Of a stretch of DNA of 22,220 nucleotides, positions 1-8,142 are shown piece after piece. The position numbers were made by a program, and so were the translations under genes. Within the stretch, counting starts at the first letter, position 1. The number at the start of each line of letters is the position of its first letter. This DNA is from CAZOIA01 sp964579675 (lineage in GTDB: Bacteria > Planctomycetota > Phycisphaerae > UBA1845 > PWPN01). The stretch lies in the NCBI GenBank assembly GCA_964579675.1, contig CAZOIA010000092.1, forward strand, positions 1 through 22,220, in the 5' to 3' direction. A model generated the notes under the pieces. It had not been told where the DNA came from and searched no databases. It was given only the letters and a program-made list of their open reading frames with translations.

Positions 1-63
1 GAGCCTATCTTTTTGCCATCAAATCTCCAGATTCCCCAATTGGCGGTACACTACGAAAGGGCC

Positions 64-85
64 GCCCGCTCACAAGTCGGCGGGC
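64..85 (-). terminator. Possible weak terminator hairpin after the cyclase gene
   Basis: Arms GCCCGC (64-69) and GCGGGC (80-85) can form a 6-bp GC stem with a 10-base loop. It lies about 70 bases past the stop codon of the minus-strand cyclase gene. On the minus strand only three T residues follow, so it is a poor intrinsic terminator by classical rules. Nothing else is recognisable in bases 1-153. Confidence 0.25.
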
Positions 86-153
86 TCAGTTCCCCATTCC
101 TGCTGTCGCGGGGACGGGGCACGATGGGCTGCGTCGCTGACAGGCAACCCCGC

Positions 154-789
154 TCAGCCCGCGAGTGGCCGGAGGATCACCCGGGCGGGGCTGCCCTCGC
201 TGCCGGCGATCTTGAGGGGCAGGGCGACCATCTCATAGCAGCCGGGCGTCACCTGCGACAGGTCGAGACCCTCGATGATGATGATGCCGTTGCCCAATAG
301 GGCGTAATGGGCGGGCTTTTCCGCGTTGTGGTAGCCGTCCACGGAAAGGTAGTCCACACCCACCACCGGGACGTCCTGATCGACGAGCCACATGGCGGCG
401 TCGCCGGTGATACCGAAGAAGCTCTCATTGAACTCCGGCTCGTCCCAGAGCGCCTGGTTGGCGGTTCGAAGAAGGACCCGCATCCCCGGCTCGATACCGA
501 CGTTCTCCAGGTCTTCCAGGGTAACGTCGCGGGTCTCGGGGAAATCGACGACAACGGCCGGCCCGCACAGCTTGGCCAGCGGCAGTTCTGCCACGTCAAG
601 GCCATCCGCCATGAAGTGAAGCGGGGCGTCGATGTGGGTGCCGGTGTGGACGCAGGTGCTGATCTCACTCAGGTTGGCGGTACCCGGGCCGGTGATGTCG
701 GCAACGCGTCGCCAGTGGAACGTCGTATCGCCCGGCCAGTGGATCATGCTATTGGTCAGGGTCCGGGTCACGTCAATCCAGTCGGCCAT
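154..789 (-). CDS. Cyclase / kynurenine formamidase-like metal-dependent hydrolase
   Basis: This is a 211-residue soluble protein of the cyclase (KynB-like, PF04199-type) family, whose members are metal-dependent amidohydrolases such as arylformamidase. The signature is HTGTHIDAPLHF at residues 48-59, giving the family pattern H-x3-H-x-D-x3-H (H48, H52, D54, H58). The C-terminal AHYALLGNGIIIIEGL stretch is also typical. Length matches the family norm of about 210 residues. The start at 789 is preferred because GAGGAA lies about 8 bases upstream; an in-frame ATG at 810 would add seven residues. There is no signal peptide. It lies 58 bases downstream of a small lipoprotein gene and may be co-transcribed with it. 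No kynurenine-pathway gene is nearby, so the substrate cannot be named. Confidence 0.9.
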   Translation of the reverse strand: MADWIDVTRTLTNSMIHWPGDTTFHWRRVADITGPGTANLSEISTCVHTGTHIDAPLHFMADGLDVAELPLAKLCGPAVVVDFPETRDVTLEDLENVGIEPGMRVLLRTANQALWDEPEFNESFFGITGDAAMWLVDQDVPVVGVDYLSVDGYHNAEKPAHYALLGNGIIIIEGLDLSQVTPGCYEMVALPLKIAGSEGSPARVILRPLAG

Positions 790-847
790 GATCAAGTTCC
801 TCGAAAACACATCCCGCCAATGACAGGCCGGCGTCGGCTTTCAGCGA

Positions 848-1426
848 TCAGCCCTCAGCATCCGAGGCGGCGGTCGGATGCGACAATGCCTGCACGTCCG
901 CCGGCCGGCGATGGGTCTCGAAACAGCTCAAGTAGTAATCGTCGCGCCAGGCCAGCAGATGACCCACAACCCGCGTGCCGTCTTCACAGGTCAGCTCGAC
1001 GTCTAGTCGCCGGGGCGCCTTGCCGGACTGAGACGTCCCTGAGACGACCACCTTTCCGGCGACGACCGAGGCCTTGCCCGCGTACCGATCGCGGGTTTGG
1101 ATGAGAAATCCGCGAACGCCGGCCGCGCTCTCGCCAGCCGCCGTCAGCTCCCTCGCCCCGGCGGGCCACCGCAGATACAGCAAGTACATCGGCCTTCCGG
1201 TGGCGGCCCCGGGCAGGGGAAACTCCGCGAGGATCCGCTCGGCCCCGTTGCCCGTGGTCCAGTACACCTGCTCGCTGGTCAGGCGGAGATCCCGTTGCCG
1301 GCCCGCAAGTCCCGGCTGGAACAGGTGGATGTCTGCGGACGGGCCGCAACCGGCAAGTGCCGCGACCCAGCAACAGAGCGGCATCCAGCCCAGCCGACCG
1401 ATTGAATGCCATGGGCCTCGAATCAC
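848..1426 (-). CDS. Putative small lipoprotein, unknown function
   Basis: This 192-residue protein has an N-terminal signal with a lipobox-like ALAGC, predicting a lipidated Cys27. That suggests export and anchoring to a membrane. The mature part has no motif I recognise; it is rich in beta-type segments and has two further cysteines (in LTCEDG and LSCFET). The chosen start is GTG at 1426, which gives arginines before the hydrophobic stretch. The only other in-frame start is ATG at 1384, which would leave a very short signal of 12 residues before the cysteine. A TATAAT box lies only about 7 bases upstream of the GTG, so the transcript would be nearly leaderless if GTG is right. It is followed by the cyclase gene. 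Confidence 0.7.
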   Translation of the reverse strand: MIRGPWHSIGRLGWMPLCCWVAALAGCGPSADIHLFQPGLAGRQRDLRLTSEQVYWTTGNGAERILAEFPLPGAATGRPMYLLYLRWPAGARELTAAGESAAGVRGFLIQTRDRYAGKASVVAGKVVVSGTSQSGKAPRRLDVELTCEDGTRVVGHLLAWRDDYYLSCFETHRRPADVQALSHPTAASDAEG

Positions 1427-1432
1427 GCCGGC

Positions 1433-1461
1433 ATTATAGTCGCCGCATGGCCCGATGTCTC
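1433..1461 (-). promoter_or_regulatory. Sigma70-like promoter before the lipoprotein gene
   Basis: Read on the minus strand, GAGACA (-35, 4 of 6 consensus bases) is followed by a 17-base spacer and a perfect TATAAT (-10; plus-strand ATTATA at 1433-1438). The expected transcription start falls near 1424-1427, essentially at the GTG start codon at 1426. Confidence 0.5.
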
Positions 1462-1475
1462 AGCGCCCGGCTTCC

Positions 1476-1523
1476 CACGTTCTCACGTTCTCACGTTCTC
1501 ACATTCCCACGTTCTCACGTTCT
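1476..1523. repeat. Octamer microsatellite (CACGTTCT)6
   Basis: Six consecutive 8-base units lie between the glycosidase-like gene and the lipoprotein gene. Five are exact CACGTTCT and the fourth is CACATTCC. Two further degenerate copies trail off to about 1536. The unit is not a multiple of three and no gene crosses it. Confidence 0.9.
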
Positions 1524-1546
1524 CACGCCTCACGCTTTCCCTCGAG

Positions 1547-4500
1547 CTAATACCGTGCAATCACCTCCTGCGCGCCCTGCACCGTGCCGGGCAGCACGAT
1601 CCACTCCCTGGCGGCGTCAAACCGGTCGTACGGTTTGCCGTTGAGCGTGACGCTCTGGATTGCCTTGGCCCCGGGGTGACGCAGGCGAAGGTAGATGTTC
1701 TTGGGAGAGTTCCGCTCGGGCGGGACGAGGGCGGCCCTGATCTCGCCGTCGGCCGCTTTGGAGGTGATCCGCAGCGACAAGGGCCCGAAATACGACGCCG
1801 CCCGCTCGATACCGACGCTTCTGCCGTCGGCAAGCCAATATCTCGGGATCGCCTGGGCCAGGTAAAGATCGCCACCCCGCTCGTGCACGAACATGAGCCG
1901 CAGCCAGCAAGCTGACTGGGCTTCGTCCGACGACTTGAAATGATCGCCGGCCGGATAGCCCAGCTCGGGCAGCGAGTGCTCGTTGCACATGCGGATCTCG
2001 GGGTAGAACGCCGACGCGAATGCGTTGAAGTACGCTCGCACGTAGTGCTTGATCTCGTCGCGGTAGAGGTAAGGCAACGGGCCGTGCAGCAGGTTGGCCT
2101 GCATCGAGAACCCGCCCCGCGAGAACCAGAAGCGATCGAAGACCGGGATCGAGTAGCCGTAATCGTCGGAGATGTACAGGTTATCCTCGAAGTCCTGCAG
2201 GATCCACCGGGCCTCGGGTTCATCGGGGTCAATCAGGCCGGTGATGAGCAGATGGATCGCGCCCTCGAGCGTCTCGCGCAACCAGCCGTGGCACCGCCCG
2301 CGCTCGTACAGGCGCGAGGGATACTTGGGCACATAGGTGCCATCGCGGAGCCGGACCACCGGCGAGCGGATGCGGGCCTCTTCCATCGCCCGCAGGAAGT
2401 CGTCGCGATACGCGTTCGCCTCTTTCTGTAGCCGGCGAGCCTCGGGATGACCGAAGTCGGCCAGGGCGTCCGCCAACGCACTGAAACCCCACACCGTGCA
2501 GGCGTTGGTCACCATCCAGTACCAGTAGTCGGTCACGTCTTCGAGCGAGCCGGCCGGCAGCCAGCCGTACTCGATGGGCCGGTTGCCGCCCTCGCGGGCG
2601 GTCATCGTCGCCTGACGCTCGCGCATCACCCACTCACATGCCGCGACCAGTTTCGGCGCCGCCGCTGCCATCCACTCCCGATCACGGGTGGTCCACCAGT
2701 GCTCGGCCATGTTCCACATGACCCAGCCGTGACTCTTGTTGTAACCACCGGAATCGTGCCCGCCGGCACCGTAGAACAGGCCCTGCGTCGTCTTGAAGTT
2801 CCCCGGCATCTGGACCGTGCCCTGATAGTGCAGGAACGAATCGAGATTCCGCTGCGCCTCCTCGTGATAACCGCGGCGGTCCAGATCGCTGATCATCATG
2901 CACGACTCGTCCGGGTAGACGCCGTAGCTGAACGTCCCCACGTGAGCGTGCAGACGGTCGGAACCGATCTCCTTGAAACAGTTCACCAGCAGGTGCCGCA
3001 GGTGCGATTTGTAGAAGTCGTTGATCCAGGGCTCGGGTGTGGTGATCTGCGTGCCGCGGGCGGTGATCTGCCGCCAGTATTCGCATACCCGCTGCCCGTC
3101 GGCGTCGAAGTCCCGGGCCTTTAGCGCCGCGATCTCTTCATCGCTCGTCAGGGTGATCGACGGGATCATGAAGAACAGGTTGTGCGACTCGCCCGGGGCC
3201 AGGGTCAACGTCCAGCGCAGCCCATCGCCTTGCGGAACCGTCGTTCCCCGGTCATGTCGTTTCATCACGTAGCGGAACTGCCGTTCACCTTTGACGCCGG
3301 GTTCGGGCCGCCTGCCCTGCTCATCGCGCGGCCAGGTGGTCGCGACAACGCGGTCTTCGTCGAGTTCGAGCTTATCGCGCCCGCCGGCCGGCCACGATGC
3401 GAGGTTAAGTTGAGCCGTCCCCGTTTCCGTGTCCGACGTGTTGACGACTCGAATGCGCATCAACAGCACGGTGGGATCATCGAGAGCCACGTCGCTCAGG
3501 TCGCCGTCGAGCTTGTCGAGGACCGTGCTCTGTTCGTAGTGGATCAGCCCTACCTGCCACCAGGTCCGCAGCATCGGCAGGTAGCCCTCTTCCAACTCGC
3601 GCTTCGCGTCCCGGCAGCCGCCGGGGAACCCGAATCCCACGTTCAGCAGCCAACCCTTCCAGAGTTTTCGAGCCGTGTCCTTCTCGCTCTTCGGCAAATC
3701 AAACCACCTCCGGCTCGCCGTGATCGTGACGTCCCCGTTCGCATCCTGGTGCATCGTGTTGCGATTCCCGGGCAGTCCGTGCACGAAGTAGAGCGGGCGC
3801 TTGAGCGGCATGTCGTCCCACGCCCGCGACAGCGTCTGCTCGCTCTCGTCAAACACGCGGTGGTAAACCGTCCTGCCGGCCGATTCCCTGCGGGCCCGGC
3901 GGCAACCTTCCAGCGTGATCTCGTCGTCGCCGCGGGTGACCAGCACGCCGAGGTCATCGACCAGGATGCGGTCACCGCGTGCGACCTCATCGGCGGCGAA
4001 CGAGAACGGGCGGTGCTTCGACCGGACGGTCACGATGGTTCGATCGTAGCGGGCGTCGGCCGGATCGACCGCCATCATGACGTCGGCCTCAATCCCGCCT
4101 TCCGTGCCGGCCGGCAGGGTCCAACACGTGTACTTGCCCATGACCATCTGCATCGCTCCAACCGGGCGGGCAGCGACGACCGCACCGTTGAAGACCTCCA
4201 GACGAGGCGAATCCTCCTCGTCGGCTCTGATGCGCGGTTCAGCCGGCTTGCCGAACAGGATCCGCACCGTCACCGGCCGATATACGGCGTCGGTCAGCGC
4301 CCGAAACACCGCCGGCGTCGGCAGCGGCTCATTGGAAGCCAGACGAATCTTCAGCGTCTTGCGATACCCTACGCCCGGGTGACCCAGGTTCTCGAACTCT
4401 CCGGCTCCGGTAAGATTGAACGTGAACGTCCAGCGGTTCCCCTCACCCTTCGTCCGGGTGTCGGCATTCTTCCACTCCCCGTTCGTCCAGTCGTCCATTC

Positions 4501-4849
4501 GCGCCCAGCCGACGCTGCCGGCGCCGGTCTCGGCCAGGACCGGGTCCGGCCGGCCGTCCCACGTGCGGTGCCAGTATTGCACGCGGACTTTCTCCGGCCC
4601 GGGCGGCTGAGCGGCCGGCCCGAAATCGACGACCACCCGGCGAATCTTCCTCGGCTCAGCCCACCGCACGCCGCAGGCTTTGCCATCCGCTTCGCTGATC
4701 CTCGAGCCGAACGGCGCCGCGTCAAACGGCTCACCTGGTCCGTACGCCGCCACTTCACCTGCTCCTTGGGATGAGATACCACCCGGGATCATCATGAACA
4801 CCGGCACGACCAGCCCGGCCGCCCACCGATCGTTCCACCGTGATGCCAT
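1547..4849 (-). CDS. Large secreted six-hairpin glycosidase-like protein
   Basis: This is a 1100-residue exported protein. The start at 4849 is supported by GGAGGTG 6-7 bases upstream and by an immediately following signal peptide (MASRWNDRWAAGLVVPVFMM...); the reading frame stays open upstream but without signal-like sequence. Residues about 30-600 look beta-rich and sandwich-like. Residues about 620-1030 are helical and rich in aromatic and acidic positions, with blocks such as VYPDESCMMISDLDRRGY, GGHDSGGYNKSHGWVMWN and YPAGDHFKSSDEAQSACW, resembling (alpha/alpha)6-barrel glycoside hydrolases. The C-terminus (VTLNGKPYDRFD) looks like the small beta-domain that often closes such enzymes. I cannot assign a GH family or name catalytic acids. 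A role in external polysaccharide breakdown is inferred. Confidence 0.85.
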   Translation of the reverse strand: MASRWNDRWAAGLVVPVFMMIPGGISSQGAGEVAAYGPGEPFDAAPFGSRISEADGKACGVRWAEPRKIRRVVVDFGPAAQPPGPEKVRVQYWHRTWDGRPDPVLAETGAGSVGWARMDDWTNGEWKNADTRTKGEGNRWTFTFNLTGAGEFENLGHPGVGYRKTLKIRLASNEPLPTPAVFRALTDAVYRPVTVRILFGKPAEPRIRADEEDSPRLEVFNGAVVAARPVGAMQMVMGKYTCWTLPAGTEGGIEADVMMAVDPADARYDRTIVTVRSKHRPFSFAADEVARGDRILVDDLGVLVTRGDDEITLEGCRRARRESAGRTVYHRVFDESEQTLSRAWDDMPLKRPLYFVHGLPGNRNTMHQDANGDVTITASRRWFDLPKSEKDTARKLWKGWLLNVGFGFPGGCRDAKRELEEGYLPMLRTWWQVGLIHYEQSTVLDKLDGDLSDVALDDPTVLLMRIRVVNTSDTETGTAQLNLASWPAGGRDKLELDEDRVVATTWPRDEQGRRPEPGVKGERQFRYVMKRHDRGTTVPQGDGLRWTLTLAPGESHNLFFMIPSITLTSDEEIAALKARDFDADGQRVCEYWRQITARGTQITTPEPWINDFYKSHLRHLLVNCFKEIGSDRLHAHVGTFSYGVYPDESCMMISDLDRRGYHEEAQRNLDSFLHYQGTVQMPGNFKTTQGLFYGAGGHDSGGYNKSHGWVMWNMAEHWWTTRDREWMAAAAPKLVAACEWVMRERQATMTAREGGNRPIEYGWLPAGSLEDVTDYWYWMVTNACTVWGFSALADALADFGHPEARRLQKEANAYRDDFLRAMEEARIRSPVVRLRDGTYVPKYPSRLYERGRCHGWLRETLEGAIHLLITGLIDPDEPEARWILQDFEDNLYISDDYGYSIPVFDRFWFSRGGFSMQANLLHGPLPYLYRDEIKHYVRAYFNAFASAFYPEIRMCNEHSLPELGYPAGDHFKSSDEAQSACWLRLMFVHERGGDLYLAQAIPRYWLADGRSVGIERAASYFGPLSLRITSKAADGEIRAALVPPERNSPKNIYLRLRHPGAKAIQSVTLNGKPYDRFDAAREWIVLPGTVQGAQEVIARY

Positions 4850-4991
4850 AGCAGCACCTCCGCGCAACACAAGGTGTTTCCACGATCTCGTCACTGGAAT
4901 GCGACAAGTATGAATTGGACGAATATCGACCAAGGGCGGTACGGTCAAGCGCCGCGAGAGAGAGGCGGTCCCCGCACGATCAGGACTACGC

Positions 4992-5387
4992 TCAGCTTCG
5001 GAGGCTTGTGCCCTTGAGCAATACCCGGACTTCGGGCGAGCTTCGGAAGATCCAGGCCAGCGCCGCCGGCTGACCGTGGAGTCCATTCAGATGAACATGC
5101 ATCGACATATCACGTGCCAACTTGATCAGCAACGCGAAATGTACGCCCCATGGGCCGACCAGCTCCTCCACTGGTGCCAGATCAAAACAGATATCGGAGA
5201 GACCTCGGAACCGTGGGCCCCGCAGTCTTGCCATCAGGTCTTTCAAGTCATTGCTGTGCAGATGTGCAGTCAGGAACCGGACCGTCAACGTGTTGTCGGA
5301 TGCCGGAACCAGCTCCCACCGGAGCGTCCGATCCGCCTTTGGCACCCCGCGGCGACAACCCCGCATTCTGGCCGGCCATCTGAACAC
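4992..5387 (-). CDS. STAS-like domain protein (degenerate anti-anti-sigma type)
   Basis: This 131-residue protein shows the alternating strand-helix pattern of a STAS domain: NTLTVRFLTAHL, GLSDICFDLAPVEEL, GVHFALLIKLARDMSMHVHLNG and LAWIFRSSPEVRVLL. In SpoIIAA/RsbV proteins a D-S-[ST]-G motif carries the phosphorylated serine at the start of the central helix. Here that position reads VGPWG, so the phospho-acceptor is absent. GTG at 5387 is chosen because GGGAGG lies 8 bases upstream; ATG at 5366 has no visible ribosome site. The frame is open further upstream but would overlap the preceding gene. It follows the 103-residue gene by 80 bases. It may be a non-switchable STAS scaffold; this assignment rests on pattern only. 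Confidence 0.65.
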   Translation of the reverse strand: MFRWPARMRGCRRGVPKADRTLRWELVPASDNTLTVRFLTAHLHSNDLKDLMARLRGPRFRGLSDICFDLAPVEELVGPWGVHFALLIKLARDMSMHVHLNGLHGQPAALAWIFRSSPEVRVLLKGTSLRS

Positions 5388-5467
5388 TGCTCCGCCCTCC
5401 CTTACAAAGCACCTCCATAAGGGATTTCGTGGCCCACCCTCGGAATCTTTCAGGAGACGAGCCGACC

Positions 5468-5779
5468 TCACGCAGCGGCAAGGTCTGCCCCCGCGTTCGC
5501 GCAGAGATTTGCGAAGGTGCTGAAGTACGCCTGGCAAGCGGTCTGGCAGGCATCCGCGACGTCGGTATCCAGTTTGAAGCTCTGGCTGACCCGGCCGCCA
5601 ACCCGCAGTTCAAGTTGGTTCTCGTCCAGGTTCAGCTCGACCGCCAGTTGCTTAGCTCGATTGGCGAGCGGGCCAATTGCCGGATCCTGGTAAACGAGCA
5701 ACCCGCCAGGAGACAGCTCAAAAAACGCCCGGTTCATCTTCTCGACCATATTCGTCGGCAAACGGCATGTGTTCCGCAT
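5468..5779 (-). CDS. Small conserved-looking protein, unknown function
   Basis: This 103-residue soluble protein has no signal peptide and no motif I recognise. Its features are a central amphipathic segment with regular hydrophobics (LANRAKQLAVELNLDENQLELRVGG, quoted only as a landmark near residues 38-62 and not as a motif) and a C-terminal alanine-rich helix carrying three spaced cysteines (C-x3-C-x10-C). The ATG at 5779 has GAGGA 8 bases upstream. It precedes the STAS-like gene on the same strand, so the two may form a small operon. Codon usage matches the neighbours. Confidence 0.6.
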   Translation of the reverse strand: MRNTCRLPTNMVEKMNRAFFELSPGGLLVYQDPAIGPLANRAKQLAVELNLDENQLELRVGGRVSQSFKLDTDVADACQTACQAYFSTFANLCANAGADLAAA

Positions 5780-6049
5780 CTGTTGTGTCCTCTTGCCATA
5801 TCCCCACTGTTATTCGTCAGGGTCCCTTCCGCGACCGGCGGGCGGGCGGCCGAATTGAGCGGTTAAGGCACTCGGATACGCAGCACCACTCATATCGGGT
5901 ATTTCGCCGGGTGAGGGCGGATCTTTCGCCGGATCCTCGGAAACTGCCCCATCAACGCCGTAAGCGTGTTTCCGGCCGTCACCACGGCAGCGGCCGGCGG
6001 GGATCCGGTTGCCCCGGTGCGTGCCCCAGGCGTGCCCGCAACCGCCGGA

Positions 6050-6072
6050 GCCCCGGTTTGAAGAGCCGGGGC
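6050..6072 (+). promoter_or_regulatory. Inverted repeat embracing the -35 box
   Basis: GCCCCGG (6050-6056), a 9-base loop and CCGGGGC (6066-6072) form a perfect 7-bp dyad. The proposed -35 hexamer TTGAAG (6058-6063) lies in its centre, a placement that would suit a repressor or activator site. It could equally be a chance GC palindrome. Confidence 0.35.
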
Positions 6073-6086
6073 CGATCAGCTATTCT
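6058..6086 (+). promoter_or_regulatory. Sigma70-like promoter for the C1A protease gene
   Basis: TTGAAG (6058-6063), a 17-base spacer and TATTCT (6081-6086) match 4 of 6 consensus bases in each box with ideal spacing. The predicted leader before the GTG start at 6166 is about 70 bases. Confidence 0.4.
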
Positions 6087-6165
6087 GGAAAGCAGCTCTC
6101 CCGCTTCATCTCGGGCAGCGGGGAACCAGCAAGTCCCGGCTTATGACGGCAAATGGGCAGGTAGA

Positions 6166-8142
6166 GTGACGCGCCAACCGAAACAACTCAGCGTTGTGGG
6201 CGGAGTCTTGCTCCTGTCGTCACTGCTAGTCGCGGGATTCGATTGTCCGTTTGGCTGGCAAATTCCCCGTGACAGCGACGATGAGACACAGCGCGAACAG
6301 CAGGAGAGGGGCACGGGCTTAGTTCTGCAGGTGCAGGAAGAGCGATATGCTGGTCTGGCCCGGGAGGAGGCCGAGGCCGGGGAGGGGCTTCCCCCGTCCG
6401 TCGATCTTTCACAATGGCTGCCCCCGGCCCGGGACCAGGGACGACAGCCGGCCTGTGTCGGGTTTGCCCTCGGCTACGCCCTCAAGACCTATTACGAAGC
6501 GCGGGAACGAGGTTGGGATGTCAACCTTGAGTGGCACCAGTTCAGCCCTTCGTTCATCTTCGACCGGATCCACGAAGGAGACGACTGCACGGTCGGGGCG
6601 TCGATCAAGGCGGGTCTTGACCTGCTTATCAACGAGGGATGCCTGCCGCTCGACCGCGCGCCTTACGACCCGGACTACTGCACGGCCCAGGCCGGGCCTG
6701 TGGACCTGCCCACCGCGCGACGCTATCGGATTCGCAACTATCGCATCATTGCCGCGGATGACCTTCCCACCGTCAAGGCATACCTGGCCCAGGCGGTCCC
6801 GGTTGTGATCGGAATCCGCGTCTACCCCCAGTGGCGTGAACTCGCCGGGTCTGATGCCCAGTATGACTCTCCGGCCGGCGAGGAGCAGCCCGGTCACGTA
6901 CTGCTCGCGGTGGGATACGACGACAACCGGGAGGGCGGAGGGGCGATTCGCGTCTTCAACAGTTACGGGCCGGACTGGGGGGACAACGGTTATGCGTGGA
7001 TCCTGTACGCCTTTTGGCCCATGACTATCAGGATCGCGTACGTCGCGGAAGATGAGGTTGAAGAGCCTTCGGTGAGCTTCAAGGCACCGGTGAGCTACTG
7101 GGTTGCTGAATCCGGGCTCACCCCAGCCGACGTGACGGCCGCTGACCTCGACCGGGACGGCCATCTCGACCTGGCGGTGGCATATCAGAGCGGATCGGCG
7201 AGGCCATACCTGAGTGGAGGCATCTATGTCCTGCCGAATAATGGGGATGGCACGTTCGCAGAGGCGATCACCTGCCAGACTACAGAGAAGGTCGAGCCCG
7301 CTTGCGTCGCGGTTGGGGATCTGGACGGCGACGGCGATATCGACCTGGCGGTGGCCGATCGGCAAAGCCATAACGTCTCAGTGCTGCTCAACGATGGGAA
7401 CAGCGTGTTTGCCACGGCAGTGAGCTACCGGGCCGGCGAAGAGCCCTTCTCCATCGCTCTTGGCGATCTCAATGGGGATCTCGACCCCGACCTGGCGGTG
7501 GCGAACTGGGGCGGCAACGGTATCTCGATACTGTTGAACAACGGGTACGGCACGTTCGCACCGCCGGTCAACTGGGCAGTCGGCGAGGAGCCCATTTGCG
7601 TTGCCCTGGGAGACCTCGACGGGGACTCGGACCTCGACCTGGCGGTGGCGAATATGGGAGCCAACGAAATCTCCGTGCTCCTTAATCATGGCGATGGGAC
7701 GTTCGCGCCTGCGGCGGACTACCGGGCCGGGGAGGAACCCGCTTGCGTCGCCGTCGGCGATCTGGACGGCAACGGTTATCTCGACTTGGCGGTGGCCAAT
7801 CGGGCGGGTAACGACATCTCAGTGGTCTTGAACAACGGAGACGGGACGTTCGGCCCCGCGGTGGGCTACCCGGCCGGGGAGAAACCCACGTTCGTGGCGG
7901 CCGGGGATCTGGACGGCGACGGCAAGCTTGACCTGGCGGTCGCCTATGAGGCAAGTAGTCACATTTCAATATTGCTTAACAATGAAGATGGGACATTCGG
8001 GCCGGTGCTGAACTTCGCGGCAGGACTGCGCCCCATGTCCATTACCATCGGGGACCTCGACGGGGATTCGGATCTCGATCTGGCGGTGGCGAACGAGCAC
8101 AGCGAAGACGTCTCCGTGCTGCTGAATCAGCTCGTGCCGTGA
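6166..8142 (+). CDS. Secreted papain-like (C1A) peptidase with seven VCBS/FG-GAP repeats
   Basis: This 658-residue protein starts at GTG 6166, just before a hydrophobic signal segment (VVGGVLLLSSLLVAG); AGG lies 5 bases upstream. Residues about 75-300 form a clan-CA cysteine peptidase. Q91 in DQGRQPAC is the likely oxyanion glutamine, C97 the nucleophile, H244 in GHVLLAVGYDD the base and N265 in NSYGPDWGDNGY the asparagine, so the set is complete. From residue 327 there are seven copies of a D-L-D-x-D-x3-D-L-A-V-A calcium-binding motif. Copies 2-7 are spaced exactly 49 residues (147 bases) apart and copy 1 is 58 residues ahead. Seven repeats suggest an integrin-alpha-like seven-bladed beta-propeller for binding. 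The role is presumably extracellular proteolysis or processing. It precedes two more exported proteins. Confidence 0.92.
   Translation: MTRQPKQLSVVGGVLLLSSLLVAGFDCPFGWQIPRDSDDETQREQQERGTGLVLQVQEERYAGLAREEAEAGEGLPPSVDLSQWLPPARDQGRQPACVGFALGYALKTYYEARERGWDVNLEWHQFSPSFIFDRIHEGDDCTVGASIKAGLDLLINEGCLPLDRAPYDPDYCTAQAGPVDLPTARRYRIRNYRIIAADDLPTVKAYLAQAVPVVIGIRVYPQWRELAGSDAQYDSPAGEEQPGHVLLAVGYDDNREGGGAIRVFNSYGPDWGDNGYAWILYAFWPMTIRIAYVAEDEVEEPSVSFKAPVSYWVAESGLTPADVTAADLDRDGHLDLAVAYQSGSARPYLSGGIYVLPNNGDGTFAEAITCQTTEKVEPACVAVGDLDGDGDIDLAVADRQSHNVSVLLNDGNSVFATAVSYRAGEEPFSIALGDLNGDLDPDLAVANWGGNGISILLNNGYGTFAPPVNWAVGEEPICVALGDLDGDSDLDLAVANMGANEISVLLNHGDGTFAPAADYRAGEEPACVAVGDLDGNGYLDLAVANRAGNDISVVLNNGDGTFGPAVGYPAGEKPTFVAAGDLDGDGKLDLAVAYEASSHISILLNNEDGTFGPVLNFAAGLRPMSITIGDLDGDSDLDLAVANEHSEDVSVLLNQLVP
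7144..8110 (+). repeat. In-gene tandem repeat, exact 147-base period
   Basis: Repeat cores begin at 7144, 7318, 7465, 7612, 7759, 7906 and 8053. The last six are exactly 147 bases (49 codons) apart, with strong nucleotide similarity around the GACCTGGCGGTGG core. This encodes the VCBS/FG-GAP array of the protease. The conserved period suggests unequal recombination or recent internal duplication. Confidence 0.9.

Larger units (their letters stand above)
5780..6165. other. Divergent intergenic region upstream of the C1A protease gene
   Basis: This 386-base gap separates the minus-strand 103-residue gene from the plus-strand protease gene. The protease frame stays open through much of it, but the translation is arginine/serine-rich and lacks protein-like character, so I treat it as non-coding. 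It holds a promoter-like element at 6058-6086 and an inverted repeat at 6050-6072. I see no convincing promoter for the minus-strand gene. Confidence 0.6.

Noticed and set aside
3182..4774. 530-codon plus-strand frame inside the glycosidase-like gene
   Set aside because: It is the antisense shadow of a GC-rich gene; the composition is Arg/His/Pro-rich with no domain signal.
4885..4925. TTGGTC / CATACT pair upstream of the glycosidase-like gene
   Set aside because: The spacer is only 15 bases and both hexamers are weak.
5677..6165. Upstream extension of the C1A protease frame
   Set aside because: The translation is Arg/Ser-rich, contains the promoter-like element, and would bury the signal peptide 160 residues inside the protein.
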